Positions 17,553-25,658 of a stretch of DNA of 64,000 nt are shown here, piece by piece. The position numbers and the translations under genes were made by a program. The stretch's first letter is position 1. Each line of letters begins with the position of its first letter. The stretch lies in assembly GCA_047017005.1 (NCBI GenBank), contig JBKXSZ010000005.1, positions 10,260 to 74,259 on the forward strand. Reading direction: 5' to 3'. The notes below the pieces were generated by a model, which worked only from the letters and a program-made list of their open reading frames with translations, had not been told where the DNA came from and searched no databases. The DNA comes from JBKXSZ01 sp047017005. Its GTDB lineage: Bacteria; Bacillota; Clostridia; TANB77; CAG-508.

Positions 17553-17981
17553 ATGAAACAAGAAAAAGGTGTCACTTTAATATCAGTAACAATATATGTA
17601 CTTGTTATGCTAGTAGTAGTATCTATTATTAGTGTTATTACTTCATTCTATTATTCCAACATAGTGTATGTAGGAGATAGTGGAAAAAATACAGCCGATT
17701 ATACAAAATTCAATACGTATTTTTTACAAGAAACACAGAAAAAAGGAAATAAAGTACAAGAAATCGCAGAAGATGGAAGTTATATCATTTTTTCAAGTGG
17801 CAATAAATATACCTATCAAGATAACTGTATTTATCAAAATCATATTCGAATTTGCGAAAATGTGACAAATGCAGCTTTCAAATTTGAACGATACTATGAT
17901 AAGAATATAGTTTCTGTATTTCTAGTAATAGGGGATAATGCAGAATATAGTAAGACAACAGAATATGTATTAAAACAATAA
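17553..17981 (+). CDS. Minor pilin-like protein
   Basis: A 142-residue protein with prepilin leader MKQEKG followed by VTLISVTIYVLVMLVVVSII and a globular C-terminal region with one probable disulfide (CIYQNHIRIC). The length and architecture resemble PilW/ComGF-type minor pilins that prime assembly. AAAGGAG lies 5 bases before the ATG at 17553; an earlier in-frame start within the upstream gene lacks a ribosome binding site. Confidence 0.7.
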   Translation: MKQEKGVTLISVTIYVLVMLVVVSIISVITSFYYSNIVYVGDSGKNTADYTKFNTYFLQETQKKGNKVQEIAEDGSYIIFSSGNKYTYQDNCIYQNHIRICENVTNAAFKFERYYDKNIVSVFLVIGDNAEYSKTTEYVLKQ

Positions 17982-18034
17982 ATAGAAAAATTCGGTAATT
18001 GTAAAAAAATATATCAAACAATCGAAAAATAGGG

Positions 18035-18040
18035 TATAAT
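18035..18040 (+). promoter_or_regulatory. Internal -10 element before pilB
   Basis: TATAAT 34 bp before pilB in a 92-bp gap, with no convincing -35. It could give extra transcription of pilB-pilT-pilC. Confidence 0.4.
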
Positions 18041-18073
18041 AGAAATATAGTACAAAAGAAAGGAGCCAAAAAA

Positions 18074-19702
18074 ATGGATGTTAGAAAAAGACAACCAATT
18101 GGTATAGAGTTAGTAAGAAGAGGTTTAGTATCGGAAGCTGATATTGAAAAAGCATTAGACTATCAAAGGACACATCCGAACAAAAAGTTAGGCGATATTT
18201 TAAATATATTGGATTTATGTGATTCCAATCAGTTAATAGAAGCAATGGGGGATATTTTAGGAGAAAAAACTATTCTATTAAGCCCTGGAGATGTTAATGT
18301 GAAATTAACAGATTATCTTTCATTAGATGTTGCCAAACAAAATAAAGTGGTTCCATTTGACATTGGAATGGGAAAAATAAAAGTATGTTTCGCAGATACT
18401 ACCAATAAGAAATCAATGGATATTATAAGATTAATTATGCTAAATAAAGGGTTAGTAATGGACCGATATATTACTTTTGAAAGCAATATCATGAATATAT
18501 TAGAGGCTCTAGAAGGACGAGTTACAGATAATATTAAAACAACAGATGATATTACAGGCTTAATTGATACTATTATAAAAACAGGAATTGATAAAAGGGC
18601 AAGTGATATTCATATTGAGCCACAAGAAGATGAAGTAAAGGTAAGATATAGAATCGATGGCGATTTATTTACTGCAGCCTCTATTGCAAAAGATAAACAA
18701 TCTCAGATTATAGGAAGATTAAAAGCCATCTCTAATATGCATCAAGAAAAACAAGAACCACAAGATGGTAGAATTTTGCTTTATCCTGACTATAATATTC
18801 GTGTATCTTCTCAGAAAAATGTATATGGAGAAAAATTCGTATTAAGACTATTGAAGAAAAATGCAAATATTCGACAAATATTCGAATTAGGATTTCCAGA
18901 AGATGAAAAACTAGTAAAGAATTGTTTTAACAAAAGAAACAGTATTACCATTGTAGCAGCACCAACAGGAGAAGGAAAAACGACAACTTTGTATAGTATT
19001 GTAGACTATTTAAACAGACCAGAAATTAATATCACAACGATTGAAGACCCAGTAGAAATCAGAATACCAGGATTAAACCAAATTGAAATTGATGTAAAAA
19101 CCAGTTTTTCTGATTCTCTAAGAACAGTATTAAGACAAGACCCAGATATTGTTCTAGTAGGAGAAATTCGTGATAACGAAACAGCAGAAATAGCAATGCA
19201 AGCAGGACAAACGGGACATTACGTTTTATCTACAATACATACCATAGATAGTATCGAAGTAATTACTAGACTTCGTAAAATGGGTATTTCAAACTACGAT
19301 ATTGCAAGTACTTTAGCAACCGCAGTATCCCAAAGATTAGTTCGAAAGATTTGTCCAAAGTGTTGCAAAGAAAGAGAATTCACAGATAAAGAAAAAGAAA
19401 TCATGACGAATGTGGCAAATAAATATGGAGTAACAATAGACTTTACTGGTAAAAAAGCAAAGCAAGCAGTAGGCTGCAGCCATTGTAATCATACAGGATA
19501 TTATGACCGTATCGGTATTTTTGAAACCTTAATCTTAAATGACGAAATGAAACAATTAATTACAGATAATGCATCTAGCTTAGACATTCGTAATAAAGCA
19601 GTTAAATATGGATATGTACCACTTGTTGTAGATGGCATTAAAAAAGTATTAGAGGGTGTTACAACCTTAGATGAAATTAATAAGAAATTGATTATATATT
19701 AA
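18074..19702 (+). CDS. pilB: Type IV pilus extension ATPase
   Basis: Cytoplasmic hexameric ATPase that powers pilus polymerisation. The 542-residue protein has an N-terminal MshEN-like domain (about 1-140; LVRRGLVSEADIEKALDYQ), which in some homologues binds c-di-GMP. The GspE ATPase domain has Walker A APTGEGKTTTLYS, the Asp box TIEDPVEI, Walker B DPDIVLVGEIRD and the His box GHYVLSTIHT. A four-cysteine zinc site (CPKCC ... CSHCNHTGYYDRIGIFE) follows. The Walker A has GEGKT instead of the common GSGKT. AAAGGAG ribosome binding site. Confidence 0.95.
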   Translation: MDVRKRQPIGIELVRRGLVSEADIEKALDYQRTHPNKKLGDILNILDLCDSNQLIEAMGDILGEKTILLSPGDVNVKLTDYLSLDVAKQNKVVPFDIGMGKIKVCFADTTNKKSMDIIRLIMLNKGLVMDRYITFESNIMNILEALEGRVTDNIKTTDDITGLIDTIIKTGIDKRASDIHIEPQEDEVKVRYRIDGDLFTAASIAKDKQSQIIGRLKAISNMHQEKQEPQDGRILLYPDYNIRVSSQKNVYGEKFVLRLLKKNANIRQIFELGFPEDEKLVKNCFNKRNSITIVAAPTGEGKTTTLYSIVDYLNRPEINITTIEDPVEIRIPGLNQIEIDVKTSFSDSLRTVLRQDPDIVLVGEIRDNETAEIAMQAGQTGHYVLSTIHTIDSIEVITRLRKMGISNYDIASTLATAVSQRLVRKICPKCCKEREFTDKEKEIMTNVANKYGVTIDFTGKKAKQAVGCSHCNHTGYYDRIGIFETLILNDEMKQLITDNASSLDIRNKAVKYGYVPLVVDGIKKVLEGVTTLDEINKKLIIY

Positions 19703-19735
19703 AATTACAAAAGAAGAATAGGAGGAATTGTGCAT

Positions 19736-20854
19736 ATGTTAGAGATAGAAAAAGCTCTAGATCAAGCAATGGAAAGGGATGCATCGGATGTACATTTAAT
19801 TAGTGGTAATAAACCAATGCTAAGAATCAGAAGAGATTTGCTACCAGTAGAAGGAAGCAAAGAAATAACAGATGAAGATATGTTAGATGCATATGACTAC
19901 TTTGTAAGAGGAAACATTGATAAGGATGAAGTATATAGAAAGACAAGAAAACTAGATGCTTCTTTTGAATATAAAGATATTCGTCTAAGAGTTAATATTT
20001 CTACTTCCAATGAAATACCAGTTATTACATTAAGATTAATAAAAAACGAATTACCTAAATACGAGGATTTAGGAGTACCAGATATAGTAAGACGTATGAC
20101 TTATCAACCACAAGGAGTTATGTTAGTAACCGGTAAAACAAACTCTGGTAAGACTACAACATTAAATGCTTTAATAAATGAGATAAATGAAACACAAAAC
20201 AAAAAAATATTAACATTAGAAAATCCAATTGAGTACAAACATCATTCTAAAAAATCCCTTATCGTACAAAAGGAAATAGGAAAGGGAAGAGATGCTTTAA
20301 CTTTTAGTGATGGTGTAAAGAACTCTCTAAGAGAAGATTGTGATATTCTAGTTATAGGAGAAATTCGAGATAAAGAAACGATGGAAGCTGCTATTGAAAT
20401 GGCAGAATCTGGACACTTGGTAATAGGAACTTTACATACTAAATCTTGTGCAGAAACAATTGATAGAATGATTAATTTTTATGATATACAAGACCAACAA
20501 ACTGTAAAATATTTAATATCTTCTTTATTAAAGCTTGTTATTTCCCAAAGACTTTTAAAAGGAGTAGATGGAAATTTAGTGTTGGTACCAGAAGTAATGG
20601 TTGTTGATAATATAGTAGCAGGATGTATCCGAAAGGAAAAAATAAGTGTATCGGAAATCGAGGATGCCATTCAATCTAACCTAGATAAAGGTAGTATTGG
20701 CCTTATTAATTCCATAGCAAAGCTATTTGTAGAAGATAAAATTACCTTAGAACAAGCAAGGGCACAAATAGAAGAAAAAAATCTAGAAACATTAAATAGA
20801 ACCATTATGCAACTAAAGATAAGAAAACAACAAGATAATCAAAACAACATGTAG
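19736..20854 (+). CDS. pilT: Type IV pilus retraction ATPase
   Basis: Hexameric ATPase that depolymerises the pilus and drives twitching. The 372-residue protein has the N-terminal MERDASDVHLISGNKPMLRI region, Walker A VTGKTNSGKTTTLN, Asp box LTLENPIEY, Walker B DILVIGEIRD and His box GHLVIGTLHT. A C-terminal helix, AGCIRKEKISVSEIEDAI, corresponds to the PilT AIRNLIRE retraction motif in altered form. ATG at 19736 is preceded by GGAGGA at 9 bases; the GTG six bases earlier is too close. Presence of both pilB and pilT implies dynamic pili. Confidence 0.94.
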   Translation: MLEIEKALDQAMERDASDVHLISGNKPMLRIRRDLLPVEGSKEITDEDMLDAYDYFVRGNIDKDEVYRKTRKLDASFEYKDIRLRVNISTSNEIPVITLRLIKNELPKYEDLGVPDIVRRMTYQPQGVMLVTGKTNSGKTTTLNALINEINETQNKKILTLENPIEYKHHSKKSLIVQKEIGKGRDALTFSDGVKNSLREDCDILVIGEIRDKETMEAAIEMAESGHLVIGTLHTKSCAETIDRMINFYDIQDQQTVKYLISSLLKLVISQRLLKGVDGNLVLVPEVMVVDNIVAGCIRKEKISVSEIEDAIQSNLDKGSIGLINSIAKLFVEDKITLEQARAQIEEKNLETLNRTIMQLKIRKQQDNQNNM

Positions 20855-20889
20855 GAAAGCAAAATATAAAAGGAGGATGCTAGTTAGTT

Positions 20890-22248
20890 ATGCCTGTATA
20901 TATGTATAAAGCAGTAACACAATCTGGGCAAATTGTAAGAAATCGTGTAGAAGATGTAAGTAGACAAAATTTAATAAAGAAGCTAAGAAATAATGGACTT
21001 TTACCAATTAGTGTTACCCAATCTGGATATAACCGAAGTAAGAAGAAAAACAAAAATGTAAAACGAAGAAATGTAAATGAAATTGAAGATGTTTTAAAAA
21101 ATGCAAATACAGCTAATATAGGGAGAGTACGTACAAAGAGAAGTTTAAGTTTAATAGAAAGGATTAATTTAACTTTTGCAAGGCAAGAAAAAATAACATT
21201 AAGAGACGTTGTTATCTTTACACAAAATTTCTATCTATTAAAGAAAGCAAACTTTAATAATATTCATGCATTAAGTACGATTATAGAAAGTACAGAAAAT
21301 CTATCTTTTAGAGGAATACTAGAAGATATCTTAGCAGGAGTAGAAGCCGGAGAAAACATGTATACAACAATGGAGTACTATTCTAATGTATTTCCATATA
21401 TCTATGTAAACATGATAAAAGTAGGAGAATTATCTGGTTCTCTTACGAACTCGTTAAAACAAGCAGTAAAATATCTAGATGATACAACTAGAATCAATAG
21501 AAAATTAAGAAGTATTATTATTCCAAACTTAGTGCAATTTATTATGCTTCTAGTCCTACTTATAGTTGGTTCTATTGTAGCAATTCCAGCTATTCAGAAT
21601 GTATTTACATCAATGGGGTCTACAGAACAATTACCTGCAATTAGTTTATGGTTTTCTAATGTAATAAACAATTTAGTAAAATATTGGTATGTACCGGTTA
21701 TTATCATTGCAATAATAGCGATCGCTATTATTTTATATATTCGAACACCAAAGGGAAAATATAATTACCACTATTTTAAATATACAATGCCGATATTTGG
21801 AAAATTAATTTATGCAATTGATTTCTCAAGATTAATGAGAGCAATGCTTTTAAACTTACAAAATGGAATGAGAATACAAGATGCATTAGAAGTTAGTAAG
21901 AATGTATGTCAGAACTATGTTATGCTATCTATTGTAGAAACTTCCATTAATAATATTTTAATTGGACAATCTTGGATAGAGCCATTTGAAAAGGCAAACT
22001 TATCTTCTTCTATGGAAGTTGAAATGTTAAAGATAGGAATGCAAACAGACCTTTCAGAAATGATGGAAAAATTATTAGAATACATGGACATTGATATTAA
22101 CAATAAAATGGATAAAATCATGAAAGTTCTTCCAGAGCTTGTATATGCTATCGTTGGAGTTGTACTGATTTTCTTCGTAATTGTTGTGTTAGTGCCTTGT
22201 ATCCAAGTATATATGGGAACATTCCTATTCTCAGCAGCAGGAGTATAA
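20890..22248 (+). CDS. pilC: Type IV pilus inner-membrane platform protein
   Basis: GspF-family polytopic protein that couples the ATPases to the pilin pool. The 452-residue protein has an N-terminal PilC segment (YKAVTQSGQIVRNRVEDVS), a basic linker, then two T2SSF repeats: the first with FTQNFYLLKKANFNNIHAL and EAGENMYTTMEYYSNVFP, the second with FSRLMRAMLLNLQNGMRIQDAL. Membrane helices lie near 222-245, 270-290 and 425-445. Last gene of the pilus operon, followed by a strong terminator. Confidence 0.93.
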   Translation: MPVYMYKAVTQSGQIVRNRVEDVSRQNLIKKLRNNGLLPISVTQSGYNRSKKKNKNVKRRNVNEIEDVLKNANTANIGRVRTKRSLSLIERINLTFARQEKITLRDVVIFTQNFYLLKKANFNNIHALSTIIESTENLSFRGILEDILAGVEAGENMYTTMEYYSNVFPYIYVNMIKVGELSGSLTNSLKQAVKYLDDTTRINRKLRSIIIPNLVQFIMLLVLLIVGSIVAIPAIQNVFTSMGSTEQLPAISLWFSNVINNLVKYWYVPVIIIAIIAIAIILYIRTPKGKYNYHYFKYTMPIFGKLIYAIDFSRLMRAMLLNLQNGMRIQDALEVSKNVCQNYVMLSIVETSINNILIGQSWIEPFEKANLSSSMEVEMLKIGMQTDLSEMMEKLLEYMDIDINNKMDKIMKVLPELVYAIVGVVLIFFVIVVLVPCIQVYMGTFLFSAAGV

Positions 22249-22320
22249 GGAAAAGAACAATAGAAAAAGAGAATTAAAAATGGCAGAATAAAAATAGACT
22301 AAAATGAGAAAGAAAAACAA

Positions 22321-22347
22321 AAGTTAGTTGCTAAAAACTAACTTTTT
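22321..22347 (+). terminator. Terminator of the pilus operon
   Basis: AAGTTAGTT pairs with AACTAACTT over a 6-base loop, followed by TTTTT. Confidence 0.85.
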
Positions 22348-22391
22348 GTTGTATAGTAAGGATAAGAAAAGAGTTATTAAAGGAGTAAAAA

Positions 22392-23300
22392 ATGAGAATT
22401 GGAATTGATTTAGGAGGAAGCCATATTGCTTGTGGAGTTGTAAAAGAAGATGGACAAATTATTCAAAAGGAAGAAATAGATTTACAAGAAAAAGAAAATT
22501 TATCAGAAAAGATAGTAGAGTTTATAGAAGAATTAATAGAAAATATTCTAAAAAAACAACAGCTTACTATCTCAAACATTGACTCCATTGGTATTGCTAC
22601 ACCAGGTACGGCAAGTAATGGATATATTATACATGCAGTTAACCTAGGTATTGAAAAATTTCATATTGCTGAAATATTGCAACAAAAATATCCAGCAAAA
22701 GTATATGTAAAAAACGATGCTAAATGTGCAGCAATTGCAGAGTATCATTATGGATGTATGAAAGAATATTCTGATTGCGTATTTTTAACTTTAGGAACTG
22801 GCATAGGAGGAGCTGCTTTCATTAATAATAAATTGATAGAACCAAAGAAAAACCCTGGATTTGAATTTGGTCATATGATTATAGAAAAAAACGGTAAAAT
22901 ATGTCATTGTGGAAAAAGAGGATGTTTTGAAACATATGCATCGATGAAAGTATTAAAAGAGAATTTAAGAGAGATATTAAAATTAGGAAATCAAGTAGAT
23001 GGAATAAAACTATTAGAAATTGTAAAAGCAAAGAAAGGAGAAGAGAATGTACAAGAGATAATAAAAGAATACATAGAAAATTTAAGTATAGGGATTAGTA
23101 ATTTAATTAATATATTTGAACCAGAAGTAGTAGCAATAGGAGGTAGTTTTACATATTATCAAGATATACTTTTAAAACCATTACAAGAAAGATTAGAAAA
23201 AAAAGACTTGCTATTTAACCGAAAATATACACCAGAAATAAAATTAGCTATGCTGAAAAACGATGCAGGAATTTTAGGTGCTAGTATGCTTAGAAAATAA
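22392..23300 (+). CDS. ROK family sugar kinase (glucokinase-like)
   Basis: Phosphorylates a hexose, probably glucose, using ATP. The 302-residue protein shows the phosphate-binding RIGIDLGGSHIACGVV at the N terminus, FLTLGTGIGGAAFIN near 130 and the ROK zinc motif CHCGKRGCFETYAS near 170. NDAKCAAIAEYHYG carries the catalytic Asp. Length is normal. Monocistronic between the pilus operon terminator and an insertion sequence. Substrate preference within ROK kinases cannot be settled by eye. Confidence 0.88.
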   Translation: MRIGIDLGGSHIACGVVKEDGQIIQKEEIDLQEKENLSEKIVEFIEELIENILKKQQLTISNIDSIGIATPGTASNGYIIHAVNLGIEKFHIAEILQQKYPAKVYVKNDAKCAAIAEYHYGCMKEYSDCVFLTLGTGIGGAAFINNKLIEPKKNPGFEFGHMIIEKNGKICHCGKRGCFETYASMKVLKENLREILKLGNQVDGIKLLEIVKAKKGEENVQEIIKEYIENLSIGISNLINIFEPEVVAIGGSFTYYQDILLKPLQERLEKKDLLFNRKYTPEIKLAMLKNDAGILGASMLRK

Positions 23301-23440
23301 GGAAAGAAATGAATATAAAAAGATAAAGAACATAAAGTTATAAAACCTTGTATTAATTGTACCAATTAGTTCTTTTTTATTAGAAGAAATATAACAAAAT
23401 AGATAAAATTAATATAAGTATATAGAGAAGCATAATAAAG

Positions 23441-23449
23441 AAAAAAAAT
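23441..23449 (+). repeat. Left copy of a 9-bp target-site duplication
   Basis: AAAAAAAAT directly left of the element, identical to 25182-25190. Nine bp is the usual duplication for ISLre2 elements; the sequence is low-complexity, so chance cannot be excluded. Confidence 0.65.
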
Positions 23450-25181
23450 GTTAGTATAAACTTTTAGTAGGGAAAATTTGATAAAAAAATTGAATAAGAG
23501 ATACCAATTTGATAGAATATTTTTATCGCAAAAATATTTTAAAAGGAGGTATCTCTTATGTATCAAATTATACAAAAGATTTATGAAAAAAACAATAAAA
23601 TTTTAAAAGAAGGTGTAAAAAAAGTTTTAAATGGAGAAGATGTAAGTTCCTTAACTAGTGCAATCAAAGACTTTACCGATATTTTGGGAAAAGAACTTTT
23701 TTCAGAAATTGTAACACAAATAGAAAATTTAGTATTTGAAGATTCTAAGAGACAAAGTGAATATGAAGCAGTAAGATTTGCAGAAAAAAGTTTAATAACG
23801 AAAAATGGAAAAGCAAAGTTTGAAAGAAGATATTACAAAGATAATGAAACAGGAGAAAATGTATGTTTAACAGATAAGATATTAGGTATAGATAAGGGAG
23901 AAAGAATAGATAAAAAGGTAAAAGCAGAATTAATTCACAAAGCAAGTGAACAATCATATAGTAAAGCCGGAAAATTAGTTGTACCAGAAATGGAAATAAG
24001 TGCAACGACAGTGATGAAAAATGTAAGAAAAAATGAATGGAAAATGGAAATAGAAGAACGAAAAGAAGAAGATAAAATAAGGTCAAAAAATATATACATA
24101 CAAGTTGACGAAGATCATGTTAAAGAAAGAAATAAAAAGGGTTGTACAATATCAAAAATAATAACAATATATACACGAAAAAGGACATTAACGAAACCAG
24201 AAAGAATACCAGAAGTAAAACAAGTAAGAAAAGAATTAGTAGATAAATTCACGTTTTCAGGGCTATACAAAGATACCCAAGAAATGTGGGAAGATGTAGC
24301 GTACTACATAGAATGTACATATAAAAAAGAAGAAATAGAGACAGTATTTGTTATGGGAGATGGAGCATCATATATAAAATCAGGAACAGAATGGATAGGA
24401 AAATCAGTATTTGTGCTAGATACGTTTCATTTAGAAAAATATATAAACCATTTAAATTACGATGAATATTTAAAAACAAAATTAAAAGAAGCAATAGACC
24501 AATATGACCCGATAAGTACAGAAAATATAATGAATGAAGCAATAAAAAAAGTAGAACAAGAGATAAAAGAAGATGAAGGATTAGGAAGAGATACAAAAAG
24601 ATTAGAAAATAGACTAAAGAAAGTAAAAGAGACAAAAACATATCTAATGAATCAATGGGACGGAATAGAGGCACATGATAGATACAAAGATAAATTAACA
24701 GGATGTTGCCAAGAAGGGCAAGTACATCATACATTATCAGAAAGATTAAGTACAGATGCAAAGGTATGGAGTGAAAATGGAATAGATGAAATGAGCCAAT
24801 TAAGAGCATTTACACAAAATAAAGGAGATATCTACCAAAAAGTAATAGATATATCACAAGCAGAAAAAAGAGAAAAGAAAATAGAAAAATTAGAAAAAAG
24901 GATAAGGAAAAAAGCAAATAAAAAAATATTTGGAACAACAGGAGCAAAAATACCAATAGGTATGGCTAGAGATGAACTGTATTATGAATTAAAAAACATT
25001 TGGTATGGAAAAGCAGTATAAGAATTTGTGATATTTTAAAAAAGACCTAAAAATAGGTTTATTAAATGAACCTAAAAATAAAGATAAAAATATAAAATTA
25101 AATAGGAATCTCGAAAATCAAGAAACATAGTTAGTTCAAGATTTTAATGAAGATAAATCCTACTAAAAATTTATGCTATCG
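23450..25181 (+). mobile_element. ISLre2-family insertion sequence, apparently intact
   Basis: About 1.73 kb with one complete transposase gene. Imperfect 22-bp terminal inverted repeats lie at 23450-23471 and 25159-25180 (19 of 22 positions match; shared core TTTTAGTAGG). The element is bracketed by identical 9-mers AAAAAAAAT. Size, gene, repeats and duplication length all fit the ISLre2 family. It sits between the ROK kinase gene and the rnj leader without breaking a recognisable gene. Confidence 0.88.
23558..25021 (+). CDS. ISLre2-family transposase (UPF0236)
   Basis: A 487-residue DDE-type transposase. Family sequences include GKAKFERRYYKDNETGENVCLTD near residue 88, KASEQSYSKAGKL near 128, the catalytic-strand candidates NIYIQVDEDHV (about 180) and TVFVMGDGASYIK (about 265), and a basic C-terminal region. 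Full length, with no frameshift or stop, and an AAAAGGAGGT ribosome binding site within the element. It probably remains functional. Confidence 0.92.
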   Translation: MYQIIQKIYEKNNKILKEGVKKVLNGEDVSSLTSAIKDFTDILGKELFSEIVTQIENLVFEDSKRQSEYEAVRFAEKSLITKNGKAKFERRYYKDNETGENVCLTDKILGIDKGERIDKKVKAELIHKASEQSYSKAGKLVVPEMEISATTVMKNVRKNEWKMEIEERKEEDKIRSKNIYIQVDEDHVKERNKKGCTISKIITIYTRKRTLTKPERIPEVKQVRKELVDKFTFSGLYKDTQEMWEDVAYYIECTYKKEEIETVFVMGDGASYIKSGTEWIGKSVFVLDTFHLEKYINHLNYDEYLKTKLKEAIDQYDPISTENIMNEAIKKVEQEIKEDEGLGRDTKRLENRLKKVKETKTYLMNQWDGIEAHDRYKDKLTGCCQEGQVHHTLSERLSTDAKVWSENGIDEMSQLRAFTQNKGDIYQKVIDISQAEKREKKIEKLEKRIRKKANKKIFGTTGAKIPIGMARDELYYELKNIWYGKAV

Positions 25182-25190
25182 AAAAAAAAT
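25182..25190 (+). repeat. Right copy of the 9-bp target-site duplication
   Basis: AAAAAAAAT directly right of the ISLre2 element, matching 23441-23449. Confidence 0.65.
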
Positions 25191-25197
25191 AGAAAAT

Positions 25198-25226
25198 TTG
25201 ACAAATGCATGAAAACATAGTATAAT
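25198..25226 (+). promoter_or_regulatory. Consensus promoter of the rnj leader transcript
   Basis: TTGACA at 25198-25203, 17-bp spacer, TATAAT at 25221-25226: a perfect match at both boxes. It begins eight bases past the right target duplication. Confidence 0.88.
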
Positions 25227-25232
25227 AACAAA

Positions 25233-25611
25233 CAGATATTACCAATGATTGGTAAAAGATGAGATTTTATTTTTATGAAACATAGAAAAAGAGAAACGGT
25301 AAATAATAATAAAATAATTGACTTTTCAAGTAAGAAAATAAAAAGTAAATGGTAAAAAATGAGAGAGAACATCAAGCATACAAAATGTGAGATATAGAGT
25401 TAGGAACGGAAATTTTAAAAATCTATATCCTTTTGTATGAATATAAAGAATAAAAATAGTAGGAGGGCCTACTACAGATTAGGGTGTGTAAAAAATAAGA
25501 TAAACCATAGAAAAAGCAAGCAAAGGAAAAAGAATGGATAAATTTTTTAATATTTTTTTATTTCAAAAGAAAAGTTTCAATTAGTTTAAAATTATTTAAA
25601 CTAATTTTTTT
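25233..25611 (+). ncRNA. Candidate structured leader or small RNA upstream of rnj
   Basis: Roughly 380 nt between a perfect promoter and a 12-bp terminator hairpin, with no substantial reading frame. Visible structure: hairpin TTACCAA/TTGGTAA (25239-25255); a long two-part stem in which CATACAAAA (25377) pairs with TTTTGTATG (25431) and, inside it, GATATAGA (25391) pairs with TCTATATC (25422); and TAGTAGG/CCTACTA (25455-25472). No motif of RNase P RNA, tmRNA or SRP RNA was seen. A 26-residue reading frame (25275-25355) lies inside without a good ribosome binding site. It could be an attenuating leader for rnj or a free RNA. Confidence 0.5.
25579..25611 (+). terminator. Terminator between the leader transcript and rnj
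   Basis: AATTAGTTTAAA pairs perfectly with TTTAAACTAATT over a 4-base loop, followed by TTTTT. It lies 48 bp before the rnj start, so rnj expression would need read-through or a promoter downstream of it. Confidence 0.85.
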
Positions 25612-25658
25612 CATGGAATTTAATAAAGATAAGAGAAAAAAAGGGAGGAAAAAGGAAA

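Noticed and set aside
23745..24809. Leu/Phe-rich reading frames opposite the ISLre2 transposase
   Set aside because: Antisense shadows of a Lys/Glu-rich gene; no start signals.
25275..25355. 26-codon reading frame in the rnj leader
   Set aside because: Weak ribosome binding site and unremarkable Lys/Asn-rich sequence; more likely part of the structured RNA.
25483..25505. GGGTGTGTAAAA-like sequence resembling an IS256-family end
   Set aside because: Only one end-like motif, no partner and no transposase relic; too short to call.
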